Positions 36,344 through 44,143 of a DNA stretch of 64,000 nt are shown here, in pieces. This stretch comes from Streptomyces massasporeus. Lineage in GTDB: Bacteria; Actinomycetota; Actinomycetes; Streptomycetales; Streptomycetaceae. Made by a program: the position numbers and the translations under genes. The notes beneath the pieces were generated by a model. It saw only the letters and a program-made list of their open reading frames with translations, ran no database searches and had not been told where the DNA came from. Each line of letters begins with the position of its first letter. Position 1 is the first letter of the stretch. The stretch covers positions 434,001 through 498,000 of the forward strand of contig NZ_BMSE01000002.1 of NCBI RefSeq assembly GCF_014648995.1, read 5' to 3'.

Positions 36344-37765
36344 CTAACCCACCTTGCCGGCGAGGTCGTCCGCCAGCCCGTCCAGGACCGACTTCGCGCC
36401 CTTGCCGCCGTAGATCTCCTGGAGGGCCGCCGCCCAGCTGGTCGTCGCGTCGAAGAACTGCGCCTGCGGGGTGAACTGGATCTTCGTCTGGTCGACGACC
36501 GTCTCGAAGGTCTCCAGGAAGCCCGGCAGGTGCCGCATCTTGTTCTTGTAGGCGGCGTCGTCGGCGACGGACTTGCGCACCGGGTCGATGTGGTTGTGGG
36601 CGATCGCGCTCCTGCGCAGGTGCTCCTTGCCGGTGGCCCACTGCAGGAACAGCCAACTGGCGCTCTTCTTCTTGCTCTTGGCGTTCATGCCGAGCGACCA
36701 GATCCACATGTTGGTCGCCAGCGACCCGCCGGGCCCCTTCGGCCCCGGGTGGAAGGCGATCTTCCCGGAGGCGGGGCTCGCGCCCTTCACCGCCTGGAAG
36801 TAGGCGGCCGTGTCGGCGTCGAACAGCATGCCGGCCTTCTTCGCGCCCAGGTCGCTGGAGCACTGGTACCAGGTGTACGACGTCCAGGACGGCGGCCCGC
36901 CCTGCTTGACCATGCGGGCCCAGTCCTCGGTGAAGGCGACGGCCTCGGGGCTGTTCATGGCGGGGGTGAGCTTGCCGCCGTCGACGGTGAAGTCCTTCAG
37001 CCCGTTGCGGGCGTACATCGTCATGAAGCCCGGGTGGATGGTGGCCCAGCTCCTGGACCCGCGTACGGCGATCCCGTACATCCCGTCGTAGCCGGCGCCC
37101 GGCGCCTTGCGCTTGATGGTCCCGGCGAGTTCGGTCAGCTCGTCGAACGTCTCGGCCGGCTTCACGCCGAGCTTCCCGAACAGCTCGGTGTTGTAGGCGA
37201 CGACGTTGGTCTCCCAGCCCCACGGCAGCGCGTACTGCCCGCCCTGCCCGAGCGGCGCGCCCGCCTTCAGGGACCACTGGTCGGCCTGGAGCAGGTTCGG
37301 GAAGAAGTCCGCCTGGTCCCATTCGGCGCCCGTCGCCGAGGAGTTGCGCATCCAGGGGCCGAGATCCTCCAGCCAGTTCGGCGGCCCGTACTGCCACACC
37401 ATGTACGCGCCGAGCATGAACACGTCGTAGGAGGCACGCCCGCTGGACAGGTCCACGGTGAGCTTGTCGAAGTAGTTGTCCTCGGGGAAGACGTCGTACT
37501 CGACCTTGATGCCGGTCTTCTCGGTGAACGATTTCAGGTCGGCTATCAGGGCGTCCGTGTACGGGTGCTTGTTGAGCAGGGCCTTGACGGTGGTGCCCTT
37601 CTCCCGCTTCCAGTCGAAGGAACCGGTGACGTCGTCCGCCGCCGACCCGTCGCTCTTGTCGTCGTTCCCGCCGAAACCGGCGCCGCAGGCCGCGAGTAAC
37701 GGGGCCGCCGCCGCCCCGGCGGCGAGGGCGAGGAAGCGCCGGCGGTCGTGCACGTGCGTGTCCAT
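36344..37765 (-). CDS. Extracellular solute-binding lipoprotein of the sugar/polyol transporter; TTA codon in signal peptide
   Basis: 473 residues from ATG 37765, with GGAGGT six bases upstream; the longer frame start at 37795 runs into the operator. The signal RRRFLALAAGAAAAPLLAAC combines twin Arg with a lipobox (LAAC), so it is a surface lipoprotein, possibly Tat-exported. The body is an SBP type 1 fold (VEYDVFPEDNYFDKLTVDLS, SYTWYQCSSDLGAKKAGMLF). It should capture the substrate for the two permeases. Leu23 is encoded by TTA (37697-37699), so the first gene of the operon also depends on bldA tRNA. Confidence 0.93.
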   Translation of the reverse strand: MDTHVHDRRRFLALAAGAAAAPLLAACGAGFGGNDDKSDGSAADDVTGSFDWKREKGTTVKALLNKHPYTDALIADLKSFTEKTGIKVEYDVFPEDNYFDKLTVDLSSGRASYDVFMLGAYMVWQYGPPNWLEDLGPWMRNSSATGAEWDQADFFPNLLQADQWSLKAGAPLGQGGQYALPWGWETNVVAYNTELFGKLGVKPAETFDELTELAGTIKRKAPGAGYDGMYGIAVRGSRSWATIHPGFMTMYARNGLKDFTVDGGKLTPAMNSPEAVAFTEDWARMVKQGGPPSWTSYTWYQCSSDLGAKKAGMLFDADTAAYFQAVKGASPASGKIAFHPGPKGPGGSLATNMWIWSLGMNAKSKKKSASWLFLQWATGKEHLRRSAIAHNHIDPVRKSVADDAAYKNKMRHLPGFLETFETVVDQTKIQFTPQAQFFDATTSWAAALQEIYGGKGAKSVLDGLADDLAGKVG

Positions 37766-37787
37766 CCGTACCTCCGCGTGGAGCCTG

Positions 37788-37814
37788 GTTAACACGTCGA
37801 GTCGACTCGTTAAC
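37788..37814. promoter_or_regulatory. Operator-like region between the transporter operon and kinase 2
   Basis: Two GTTAAC palindromes (37788-37793 and 37809-37814) are 21 bp apart, two helix turns. A 12-bp perfect palindrome CGAGTCGACTCG (37798-37809) lies between them. They sit 23 bases upstream of the lipoprotein start and about 110 bases upstream of the divergent kinase. The cluster's DeoR regulator is the obvious candidate binder, by inference. Confidence 0.55.
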
Positions 37815-37921
37815 AGAGGGTGGAACGGCTGAAGTTGGGCGTCAATCCCTCGCGCACGGGAAAATATCGGGGCACAGTGAGAAGTTCACAGATCCGGCTG
37901 CGACGGCACGGGAGGTTCCGG

Positions 37922-39397
37922 ATGGTGGACGAGGGTGCGGGCTGGCTGGGTATCGACCTCGGCACGCAGAGCGTCCGCGTGCTGCTCGTCACCGCCGACG
38001 GCACGGTTCTCGGCAGCGGCTCGGCCCCGCTGACCGGGCGGCGGGACGGCGTGCGGCACGAACAGGACCCGCTGCGGTGGTGGGCGGCGCTGTGCACGGC
38101 GTCCAGGGCGGCCCTCGGCTCCGCGCCCCCGCGCCTGCGGGTCGGCGGACTCGCGGTGTGCGGCACCTCCGGCACGGTCCTGCTGACCGACGGCTCCGGC
38201 CGTCCGGTGAGCCCCGCGCTGATGTACGACGACGGGCGGGCCCAGGCCGAGGCCGCGCGGGCCCGGCGGGCGGGGCTCGCCGTCCAGGACACCTGGGCGC
38301 TGCCGAAGGCGCTGTGGCTGCTCGGGGAGTACGGCGGCGGCTCGCTGCGCCTGGCGCATCAGCCCGACCTGATCGTCTCCCGCCTCACCGGCGAGCCGCC
38401 CCCGGCCGATTCCAGCCACGCCCTGAAGACGGGTTACGACCTCGACGGCGACCGCTGGCCGCGGGCCGCCCTGGACGGACTGGGCGTGCCCGACAGCCTG
38501 TTGCCGGACGTCGTCCGCCCCGGGACGCGCCTCGGCGAGGTCGGCCCGGCCGCCGCCGACGCCACCGGCACCCCCGCCGGCACACCGGTGTTCGCCGGGA
38601 TGACCGACGGCTGCGCGGCCCAGATCGCGTCGGGCGCGCTGCGGCCCGGCTCCTGGAACTCGGTGCTCGGCACCACGCTCGTGCTGAAGGGCGCCGCCCG
38701 CGACCCGGTCCGCGACCCCTCCGGCGTGGTCTACAACCACCGTGCCCCCGACGGCACCTGGCTGCCCGGCGGGGCGTCGAGCGTCGGCGCCGGGGCACTC
38801 TCGGCGCGCTTCCCCGACGCCGACCCGGCCGGTATGGACGCGCGGGCGGCGGCGTACGAACCGTCCCGTGCGGTCGCCTACCCGCTGGTGTCACCGGGGG
38901 AGCGGTTCCCCTTCCGGGCGCCGGAGGCGACCCCGCTGATCCTGGGCGACCCCGCGGAGGGCGCCGATCTGTGGGCCGCGCTCCTCCAGGGCGTCGGCTT
39001 CGCCGAACGCCTGTGCCTGGACTACCTGCACCACCTCGGCGCTCCCCTCGACGGCCCGCTCACCTTCACCGGCGGCGGCGCCCGCAGCCCCTACTGGAAC
39101 CAGCTGCGCGCCGACATCCTGGGCCGCCCGGCCCGCGTCCCCGAGCAGACGGAACCGGCCCTGGGCATGGCGGCGCTCGCCGCGTACGGGGCGTCGGGGT
39201 CCGGTGCGACGCTCGCGGACGTCGCCGAGCGTATGGTCCGCGTCCGGACCGTCGTCGAACCCCGCCCCGGCCGCACGGCCGCCTTCGCCGAGCCGTACGC
39301 GCGTCTGGTGGACGCCCTGCGGGACCGCGGCTGGCTGCCCGGGCCGGTCGCCGCGCACGCACACAGCCGACTGAGCCGGGATACTTCCGCATCATGA
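37922..39397 (+). CDS. FGGY-family carbohydrate kinase, copy 2
   Basis: 491 residues. ATG 37922 has GGGAGG six bases upstream; upstream in-frame codons lack one. Motifs: GWLGIDLGTQSVRVLLVTAD, VGGLAVCGTSGTVLLTDGSG, FAGMTDGCAAQIASGALRPG, and the C-terminal GVGFAERLCLDYL and LTFTGGGARSPYWNQLRADI. It is related to, but clearly different from, the kinase at 29124-30548. Substrate is unknown; placement across the shared operator from the transporter suggests the same or a related sugar or polyol. Its stop overlaps the start of the phosphatase gene. Confidence 0.92.
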   Translation: MVDEGAGWLGIDLGTQSVRVLLVTADGTVLGSGSAPLTGRRDGVRHEQDPLRWWAALCTASRAALGSAPPRLRVGGLAVCGTSGTVLLTDGSGRPVSPALMYDDGRAQAEAARARRAGLAVQDTWALPKALWLLGEYGGGSLRLAHQPDLIVSRLTGEPPPADSSHALKTGYDLDGDRWPRAALDGLGVPDSLLPDVVRPGTRLGEVGPAAADATGTPAGTPVFAGMTDGCAAQIASGALRPGSWNSVLGTTLVLKGAARDPVRDPSGVVYNHRAPDGTWLPGGASSVGAGALSARFPDADPAGMDARAAAYEPSRAVAYPLVSPGERFPFRAPEATPLILGDPAEGADLWAALLQGVGFAERLCLDYLHHLGAPLDGPLTFTGGGARSPYWNQLRADILGRPARVPEQTEPALGMAALAAYGASGSGATLADVAERMVRVRTVVEPRPGRTAAFAEPYARLVDALRDRGWLPGPVAAHAHSRLSRDTSAS

Positions 39398-40017
39398 GTA
39401 CGACCCTCCTGCTGGTCCGCCATGGACAGACCGTCTGGCACGCGGAGAACCGCTATGCCGGCATCAGCGACATCGACCTGACCGACACCGGCCGCACCCA
39501 GGCCGAGGCCCTCGGCCGGTGGGCCGGTGCCCACCCCGTCGACGCGATCTGGACGTCCCCGCTGTCCCGCGCCGTCGCCACCGCCGAGCCCGCCTGCCGT
39601 GCCCTCGGCCTCACCTCCCAGAGCGAACCCCACCTGCGTGAATGCGATTTCGGCGTGCTCGAAGGCCGTACGCTCGCCGAGTTCGAGGCCGAGGACCCGG
39701 AGTGGGCCGCGGCCTACCGGGCCGACCCGGTGGAGCACTCCTTCCCCGGCGCCGAGGACCCGCTGGCCGCGGCGGCCCGTGGCGTGAAAGCCCTGCGGGA
39801 CATCGCCGCCGCCCACCCCGGCGAACGCGTCCTGGTCGTCGCCCACAACACCCTGCTGCGCCTGGTGCTGTGCACCCTGCTGTCGATCCCGGTCGGCGAG
39901 TACCGCAGAGTGCTCCCACGGCTCCGGAACGCGGCGATCAGCGAACTGCGCATGAACCCCGACGGTTCCGCCGCACTCCTCTCACTCAATGTGCCGTGCG
40001 AGACCGATGTGCCGTAG
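39394..40017 (+). CDS. Histidine phosphatase (phosphoglycerate-mutase-like) family protein
   Basis: 207 residues; its ATG overlaps the kinase stop (ATGA). The RHG motif LLVRHGQTVWHAENRYAGIS supplies the catalytic His, with a second Arg in WTSPLSRAVATA, Glu in ECDFGVLEGRT and the second His in VVAHNTLLRL. Such enzymes dephosphorylate sugar phosphates or other small phosphoesters. Coupling to the kinase suggests a phosphatase for an over-accumulating sugar phosphate, which is inference. Confidence 0.9.
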   Translation: MSTTLLLVRHGQTVWHAENRYAGISDIDLTDTGRTQAEALGRWAGAHPVDAIWTSPLSRAVATAEPACRALGLTSQSEPHLRECDFGVLEGRTLAEFEAEDPEWAAAYRADPVEHSFPGAEDPLAAAARGVKALRDIAAAHPGERVLVVAHNTLLRLVLCTLLSIPVGEYRRVLPRLRNAAISELRMNPDGSAALLSLNVPCETDVP

Positions 40018-40029
40018 CACCATGGGCAC

Positions 40030-40806
40030 ATGACGCAGATCGACACGTCGGTGCCGCACTCGGCCCGGATCTGGAACTACTGGCTGGGCGGCAAGGACAA
40101 CTACCCGGTGGACGAGGCGGCGGGTGACGCGTACACCGCCGTCTTCCCCGGCATCGTGACCATCGCCCGCAGCAGCCGCGCCTTCCTGGGCCGCAGCATC
40201 CGGTACCTCGTCCAGGTGGCCGGCGTACGGCAGTTCCTCGACGTCGGCACCGGCCTGCCGACCGTCGACAACACCCACGAGGTCGCCCAGCGCCTCGCTC
40301 CCGAGTCGCGCGTCGTCTACGTCGACAACGACCCGCTGGTCCTCACGCACGCCCGCGCCCTGCTCACCTCCACCCCCGAGGGCGCGACGGCGTACGAGCC
40401 GGTCAGTCTCTACGAGCCCGAGCAGATCCTGGAGGCCGCCGGGAAGACCCTCGACCTCACCCGGCCCACGGCCCTGATCCTCAGCGGCATCCTGGGGCAC
40501 GTGGCCGACTACGAGCAGGCCCGCGACCTGGTCCGCCGTCTCCTGGCCGGCCTGCCCCCGGGGAGCCACCTCTCCCTCAACGAGGGCTCCCGCGGCACGG
40601 ACCCGGCCTACGAGCAGGCCCAGGACGCCTACAACGAGACGGGCGCGGTCCCCTACTTCCTGCGGCCGGTCGAGCAGATCGAGGCGTTCTTCGAGGGCCT
40701 GGAGCTCGTGGAACCGGGCGTGGTCTCGGTGCCGCTGTGGCATCCCGAGCCGGGCGCGCCGACCGGGCCGATCGGCCAGCACGGCGGGCTGGGCCGCAAG
40801 CCGTAG
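40030..40806 (+). CDS. SAM-dependent methyltransferase (DUF574/PF04672 type)
   Basis: 258 residues from ATG 40030. It starts with the family hallmark SARIWNYWLGGKDNYPVDEA. The SAM-binding motif is FLDVGTGLPTVDNTHEVAQR, with VVYVDNDPLVLTHARALL as motif II and ALILSGILGHV further on. The family is very expanded in Streptomyces and its substrates are mostly unknown. It is 12 bases after the phosphatase and is probably co-transcribed. A strong terminator follows. Confidence 0.92.
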   Translation: MTQIDTSVPHSARIWNYWLGGKDNYPVDEAAGDAYTAVFPGIVTIARSSRAFLGRSIRYLVQVAGVRQFLDVGTGLPTVDNTHEVAQRLAPESRVVYVDNDPLVLTHARALLTSTPEGATAYEPVSLYEPEQILEAAGKTLDLTRPTALILSGILGHVADYEQARDLVRRLLAGLPPGSHLSLNEGSRGTDPAYEQAQDAYNETGAVPYFLRPVEQIEAFFEGLELVEPGVVSVPLWHPEPGAPTGPIGQHGGLGRKP

Positions 40807-40823
40807 CGCGGCGAACGGACAGA

Positions 40824-40856
40824 AGCCCCCCGCGAGTCACGTCCTCGCGGGGGGCT
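40824..40856. terminator. Bidirectional terminator
   Basis: A perfect 13-bp stem AGCCCCCCGCGAG (40824-40836) / CTCGCGGGGGGCT (40844-40856) with a 7-nt loop, between the convergent methyltransferase and sodF genes. Confidence 0.85.
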
Positions 40857-40930
40857 CCCTCTTACCGCCTGCCGTGCGTGAAAGGTGAGAAGACGATCAC
40901 GAGGCAGGACGACTCAGCGGCGGGCCGTCG

Positions 40931-41578
40931 TCACGGCGCCAGCAGCAGCACGTCCGTCCGGGACTTGGCGGCCTCGTAACGGCGCGCCACGTCCTGCCAG
41001 TTGACGACCTGCCACATGGCCTCGATGAAGTCCACCTTCTGGTTCTTGTACTGCAGGTAGAAGGCGTGCTCCCAGGCGTCGAAGACCAGGATCGGGGTGG
41101 CGCCCTGGCCGACGTTGCCCTGGTGGTCGTAGACCTGCTCCACGATCAGCCGCCCGCTCAGCGGCTCGTGGGCGAGCACACCCCAGCCCGAACCCTGCGT
41201 GGTCGCGGAGGCCTTGGTCAGCTGGGCCTTGAAGCCGGCGAACGACCCGAACGACTCCACGATGGCGTCCGCGAGCTCCCCCACACCGTCGGCGGCCAGC
41301 GGCTCACCGCCACCGTCCTTCGGGCCGGTCATGTTCTGCCAGTAGATGCTGTGCAGGATGTGCCCGGACAGGTGGAAGGCCAGGTTCTTCTCCAGCCCGT
41401 TGACCGCCCCCCAGGTCTCCTTGTCCCGCGCCTCGGCAAGCTGCTCCAGCGTGTCGTTGGCGCCCTTCACATAGGCGGCGTGGTGCTTGTCGTGATGCAG
41501 CTCGATGATCTCGGGGCTGATCACGGGGGCGAGCGCGGAGTAGTCGTAGGGCAGTTCAGGCAGCGTGTAGACGGGCAT
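40931..41578 (-). CDS. sodF: Iron-type superoxide dismutase under Nur control
   Basis: 215 residues from ATG 41578. It converts superoxide to peroxide and oxygen in the cytosol. Metal ligands are His28 ([10 protein letters not shown]), His76 ([11 protein letters not shown]) and the Asp/His pair in [15 protein letters not shown]. The Fe/Mn fold is full length. A Nur-type box 27 bases before the start indicates repression when nickel is plentiful, so this enzyme substitutes for nickel SOD. That regulation, known for Streptomyces sodF, supports the symbol. Confidence 0.93.
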   Translation of the reverse strand: MPVYTLPELPYDYSALAPVISPEIIELHHDKHHAAYVKGANDTLEQLAEARDKETWGAVNGLEKNLAFHLSGHILHSIYWQNMTGPKDGGGEPLAADGVGELADAIVESFGSFAGFKAQLTKASATTQGSGWGVLAHEPLSGRLIVEQVYDHQGNVGQGATPILVFDAWEHAFYLQYKNQKVDFIEAMWQVVNWQDVARRYEAAKSRTDVLLLAP

Positions 41579-41604
41579 GGGCGGGATCCCCTCCGGACCT
41601 CTTA

Positions 41605-41621
41605 TTGCAACAGCCTTGCAA
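41605..41621. promoter_or_regulatory. Nur box of sodF
   Basis: TTGCAACAGCCTTGCAA is TTGCAA-N5-TTGCAA, exactly the Streptomyces Nur consensus. It is placed 27-43 bases upstream of the sodF start, where bound Ni-Nur would block transcription. Confidence 0.85.
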
Positions 41622-41669
41622 CTGCACGCTAGCAGCAGGAACGGGTCGACGGGTGGTCCGGGCACGCAA

Positions 41670-41698
41670 AAGGCCCCCGCGTGTGTCGCGGGGGCCTT
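41670..41698. terminator. Terminator of amino-acid permease 1
   Basis: A perfect 12-bp stem AAGGCCCCCGCG (41670-41681) / CGCGGGGGCCTT (41687-41698) with a 5-nt loop, 15 bases past the permease stop. Confidence 0.8.
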
Positions 41699-41712
41699 CG
41701 GCGGTGGATCTC

Positions 41713-43095
41713 CTACTGCTTGGCGCGGGCCCTCTGCCACCCGTACCCGACGGCCGCCAGGACCAGGATCATCCCGCCCGTCGAGTACAGCTGCACCCGC
41801 GTGTCCGGCTCCCGGGCCATCAGGACGAAGACCGCGGCCATGCCGGCCAGGGCGACCCAGGTCAGCCAGGGGAACGCCCACATGCGCACGGCCAGCTTCT
41901 CGGGTGCCTCGCGCTCCAGGCGGCGGCGCAGGCGCAGCTGCGAGACGGCGATGAAGATCCAGACGACCAGGATGACCGCGCCGATCATGTTCAGCAGCCA
42001 GGCGAAGACGTCGTCGGGCCGCCAGTAGCTCAGCAGCACGCACAGGAACCCGAAGACGGAGGACGCCAGCACGGCGATCCGGGGCACCCCGCCCGAGACC
42101 CGGCCCAGCCCCTTCGGGCCCTGGCCGCGGTCGACGAGGGAGTAGGCGATGCGGGAGGCGCCGTAGATGTTGGCGTTCATGGCGGACAGCAGGGCGACCA
42201 GGACGACCACGTTCATCAGCTGGCCGGCGCCCGGGATGCCGAGCTCGTCGAGGGCGGCGACGTACGGGCCCTTCTCCACGACCTCCTTGGAGTCCCACGG
42301 CACCAGCGTGACGATGACGGCCATCGAGCCGATGTAGAACAGCGCGATGCGCCACATCGCCGTGCGGACCGCGGTCGCGACGCCCTTGACGGGGTTCTCC
42401 GACTCGGCCGCCGCGATGGTGACCGTCTCCAGGCCGCCGTAGGCGAAGACCGACGCGAGCAGGCCGATGACCAGGCCCTCACCGCCGTTCGGCAGGAAGT
42501 CCGTGAGGTGGCTCGCGCCGGGGGAGTCCGTGCCGGGCAGGATCCCGAGGATCGCCAGGACGCCGAGCACCAGGAACAGGGTGATCGCGCCGACCTTCAG
42601 CGCCGCGAACCAGAACTCGAACTCGCCGAAGTTCTTCACGGCCGCGAGGTTCGTGCCGCAGAAGACGACCATGAACAGCGCGACCCACGCCCACTCGGGC
42701 GTGCCCGGCAGCCAGCCGCTGACGATCTTCGCGGCGCCGATGCCCTCCAGGCCGACGGCCGTGCACAGCAGCACCCAGAAGGACCAGCCGGCGGTGAATC
42801 CGGCCCAGGGGCCGATCGCCCGCTCCGCGTGCGCCGAGAACGACCCCGACGACGGATACGCGGCCGACATCTCGCCGAGCATCCGCATCACCAGCATCAC
42901 GAGGACACCGGAGAGGGCGTAGGCGACCACGATGGACGGGCCGGCCGCGGCGATACCGGCGCCGGAGCCGACGAACAGACCGGCTCCGATCACCCCGCCG
43001 AGGGCGATCATCGACAGGTGGCGCTGCTTCAGGCCGTGAGACAGGGAGGTGTCGTCCGTGCTGGACGGGGTCCCCGTGGTGGTGCTGCTGGGCAT
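41713..43095 (-). CDS. Amino-acid permease (APC family), copy 1
   Basis: 460 residues from ATG 43095; an earlier in-frame ATG at 43182 lies within a hairpin and is less likely. Twelve transmembrane segments are seen. The family signature at TM1 is [20 protein letters not shown], with [20 protein letters not shown] after TM2. It imports an amino acid with protons; specificity cannot be read. A relative at 53795-55285 shares the same layout. It follows tauD on the same strand but is separated from it by a stem-loop. Confidence 0.93.
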   Translation of the reverse strand: MPSSTTTGTPSSTDDTSLSHGLKQRHLSMIALGGVIGAGLFVGSGAGIAAAGPSIVVAYALSGVLVMLVMRMLGEMSAAYPSSGSFSAHAERAIGPWAGFTAGWSFWVLLCTAVGLEGIGAAKIVSGWLPGTPEWAWVALFMVVFCGTNLAAVKNFGEFEFWFAALKVGAITLFLVLGVLAILGILPGTDSPGASHLTDFLPNGGEGLVIGLLASVFAYGGLETVTIAAAESENPVKGVATAVRTAMWRIALFYIGSMAVIVTLVPWDSKEVVEKGPYVAALDELGIPGAGQLMNVVVLVALLSAMNANIYGASRIAYSLVDRGQGPKGLGRVSGGVPRIAVLASSVFGFLCVLLSYWRPDDVFAWLLNMIGAVILVVWIFIAVSQLRLRRRLEREAPEKLAVRMWAFPWLTWVALAGMAAVFVLMAREPDTRVQLYSTGGMILVLAAVGYGWQRARAKQ

Positions 43096-43152
43096 GGGCG
43101 CGGCTCGTCCTATGCGTGAGAGGCGTACGAGGGCAAAAACGCCGCCAGTCTC

Positions 43153-43184
43153 GGATGCCTCTCCGCTCACACGAAGAGGCATCC
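43153..43184 (-). terminator. Stem-loop between tauD-like gene and amino-acid permease
   Basis: A 10-bp perfect inverted repeat GGATGCCTCT (43153-43162) / AGAGGCATCC (43175-43184) with a 12-nt loop. On the reverse strand a GTTTTT run follows about 16 bases later. It may end the sulfur operon or regulate the permease leader. Confidence 0.5.
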
Positions 43185-43216
43185 CACTATCCGGACGGTC
43201 GCGTCGCTCTGTGTGG

Positions 43217-44110
43217 CTAGGCGGCGAGCGGTGAGTAGTGCGAGGCGTCGCCCTCGATGGCGTAGCTCTCCTTGCCCTCGATCCCCACGGGGATGTCCCC
43301 GGCCACGGTCACCCGGTGCAGGCGCCGGGGCCGCCCGTCGTAGTTGTCGACGGCGTAGTGCTGGGTGATGCGGTTGTCGAACAGGACGAGCTGGTTCGGC
43401 GACCAGCGGTGGCGCAGGACGTTCTCCGGCCGGGTGACGTAGGCCTGGAGCAGGTCGAGGATCTTGCGGGACTCGCCGGGCGAGAGGCCCACGATCCGCT
43501 GGGCGAAGCCGCCGATGAACAGCCCGCGCTCGCCGGTCAGCGGGTGGACGCGCACCACGGGGTGGACCGTGCGGTACTTGATCGAGGTGAACTGGGCGCG
43601 CCGGGCGGCCTGCTCCTCGTCGACGTCCTCCTCGGGGACGGCGTAGTCGTAGTCGTTGGTGTGCTCGGCCCACAGGGTGTCGGCGAGGCTGCGCAGCGGC
43701 TCCGGCAGGTTGCGGTAGGCGGCGGCCGAGCTGGCGATCAGCGTCTCGCCGCCGTAGGGCGGAACCGTGATGCTGCGCAGGCTGGTGGCCTGCGGCGGGT
43801 TCAGCACGAAGGTGACGTCGGTGTGCCAGTGGTTGGCGGCCCGGCCGCCCTCGCTGTCGACGGGCAGCACGTTCGGGGCGCCGTCGACGGCGGACACCGT
43901 CGGATGGGCGGTGGTGATGTCGCCGAAGTGGCGGACGAAGGCCTGCTGGCCGGCGTCGTCCAGGCCTTCCGCGTCGAAGACCAGGGCCTTGTGGACGTTG
44001 AGCGCCTCGCGCAGGGCGGTGGAGGTCTCCTGGTCGAGGGGCCGGGTGAGGTCGACGCCCTCGACGCGGGCGCCGATGTTCGCGGTGACCTTGTGGATCT
44101 CGATGGTCAT
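43217..44110 (-). CDS. TauD/TfdA-family Fe(II)/2-oxoglutarate dioxygenase
   Basis: 297 residues from ATG 44110 behind GAAAGGA. The Fe ligands are His96 and Asp98 (ANHWHTDVTF) and His251 (ITQHYAVDNY). The 2-oxoglutarate Arg is in RRLHRVTVAG (near 266). Relatives release sulfite from taurine or cleave sulfate esters. Last gene of the lipoprotein-permease-ATPase-monooxygenase operon, which supports a role in organosulfur use. The gap to the upstream gene is 33 bases. Confidence 0.92.
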   Translation of the reverse strand: MTIEIHKVTANIGARVEGVDLTRPLDQETSTALREALNVHKALVFDAEGLDDAGQQAFVRHFGDITTAHPTVSAVDGAPNVLPVDSEGGRAANHWHTDVTFVLNPPQATSLRSITVPPYGGETLIASSAAAYRNLPEPLRSLADTLWAEHTNDYDYAVPEEDVDEEQAARRAQFTSIKYRTVHPVVRVHPLTGERGLFIGGFAQRIVGLSPGESRKILDLLQAYVTRPENVLRHRWSPNQLVLFDNRITQHYAVDNYDGRPRRLHRVTVAGDIPVGIEGKESYAIEGDASHYSPLAA

Positions 44111-44143
44111 GACGGGTTCCTTTCGGAAGAACCGGAAGAGGGG

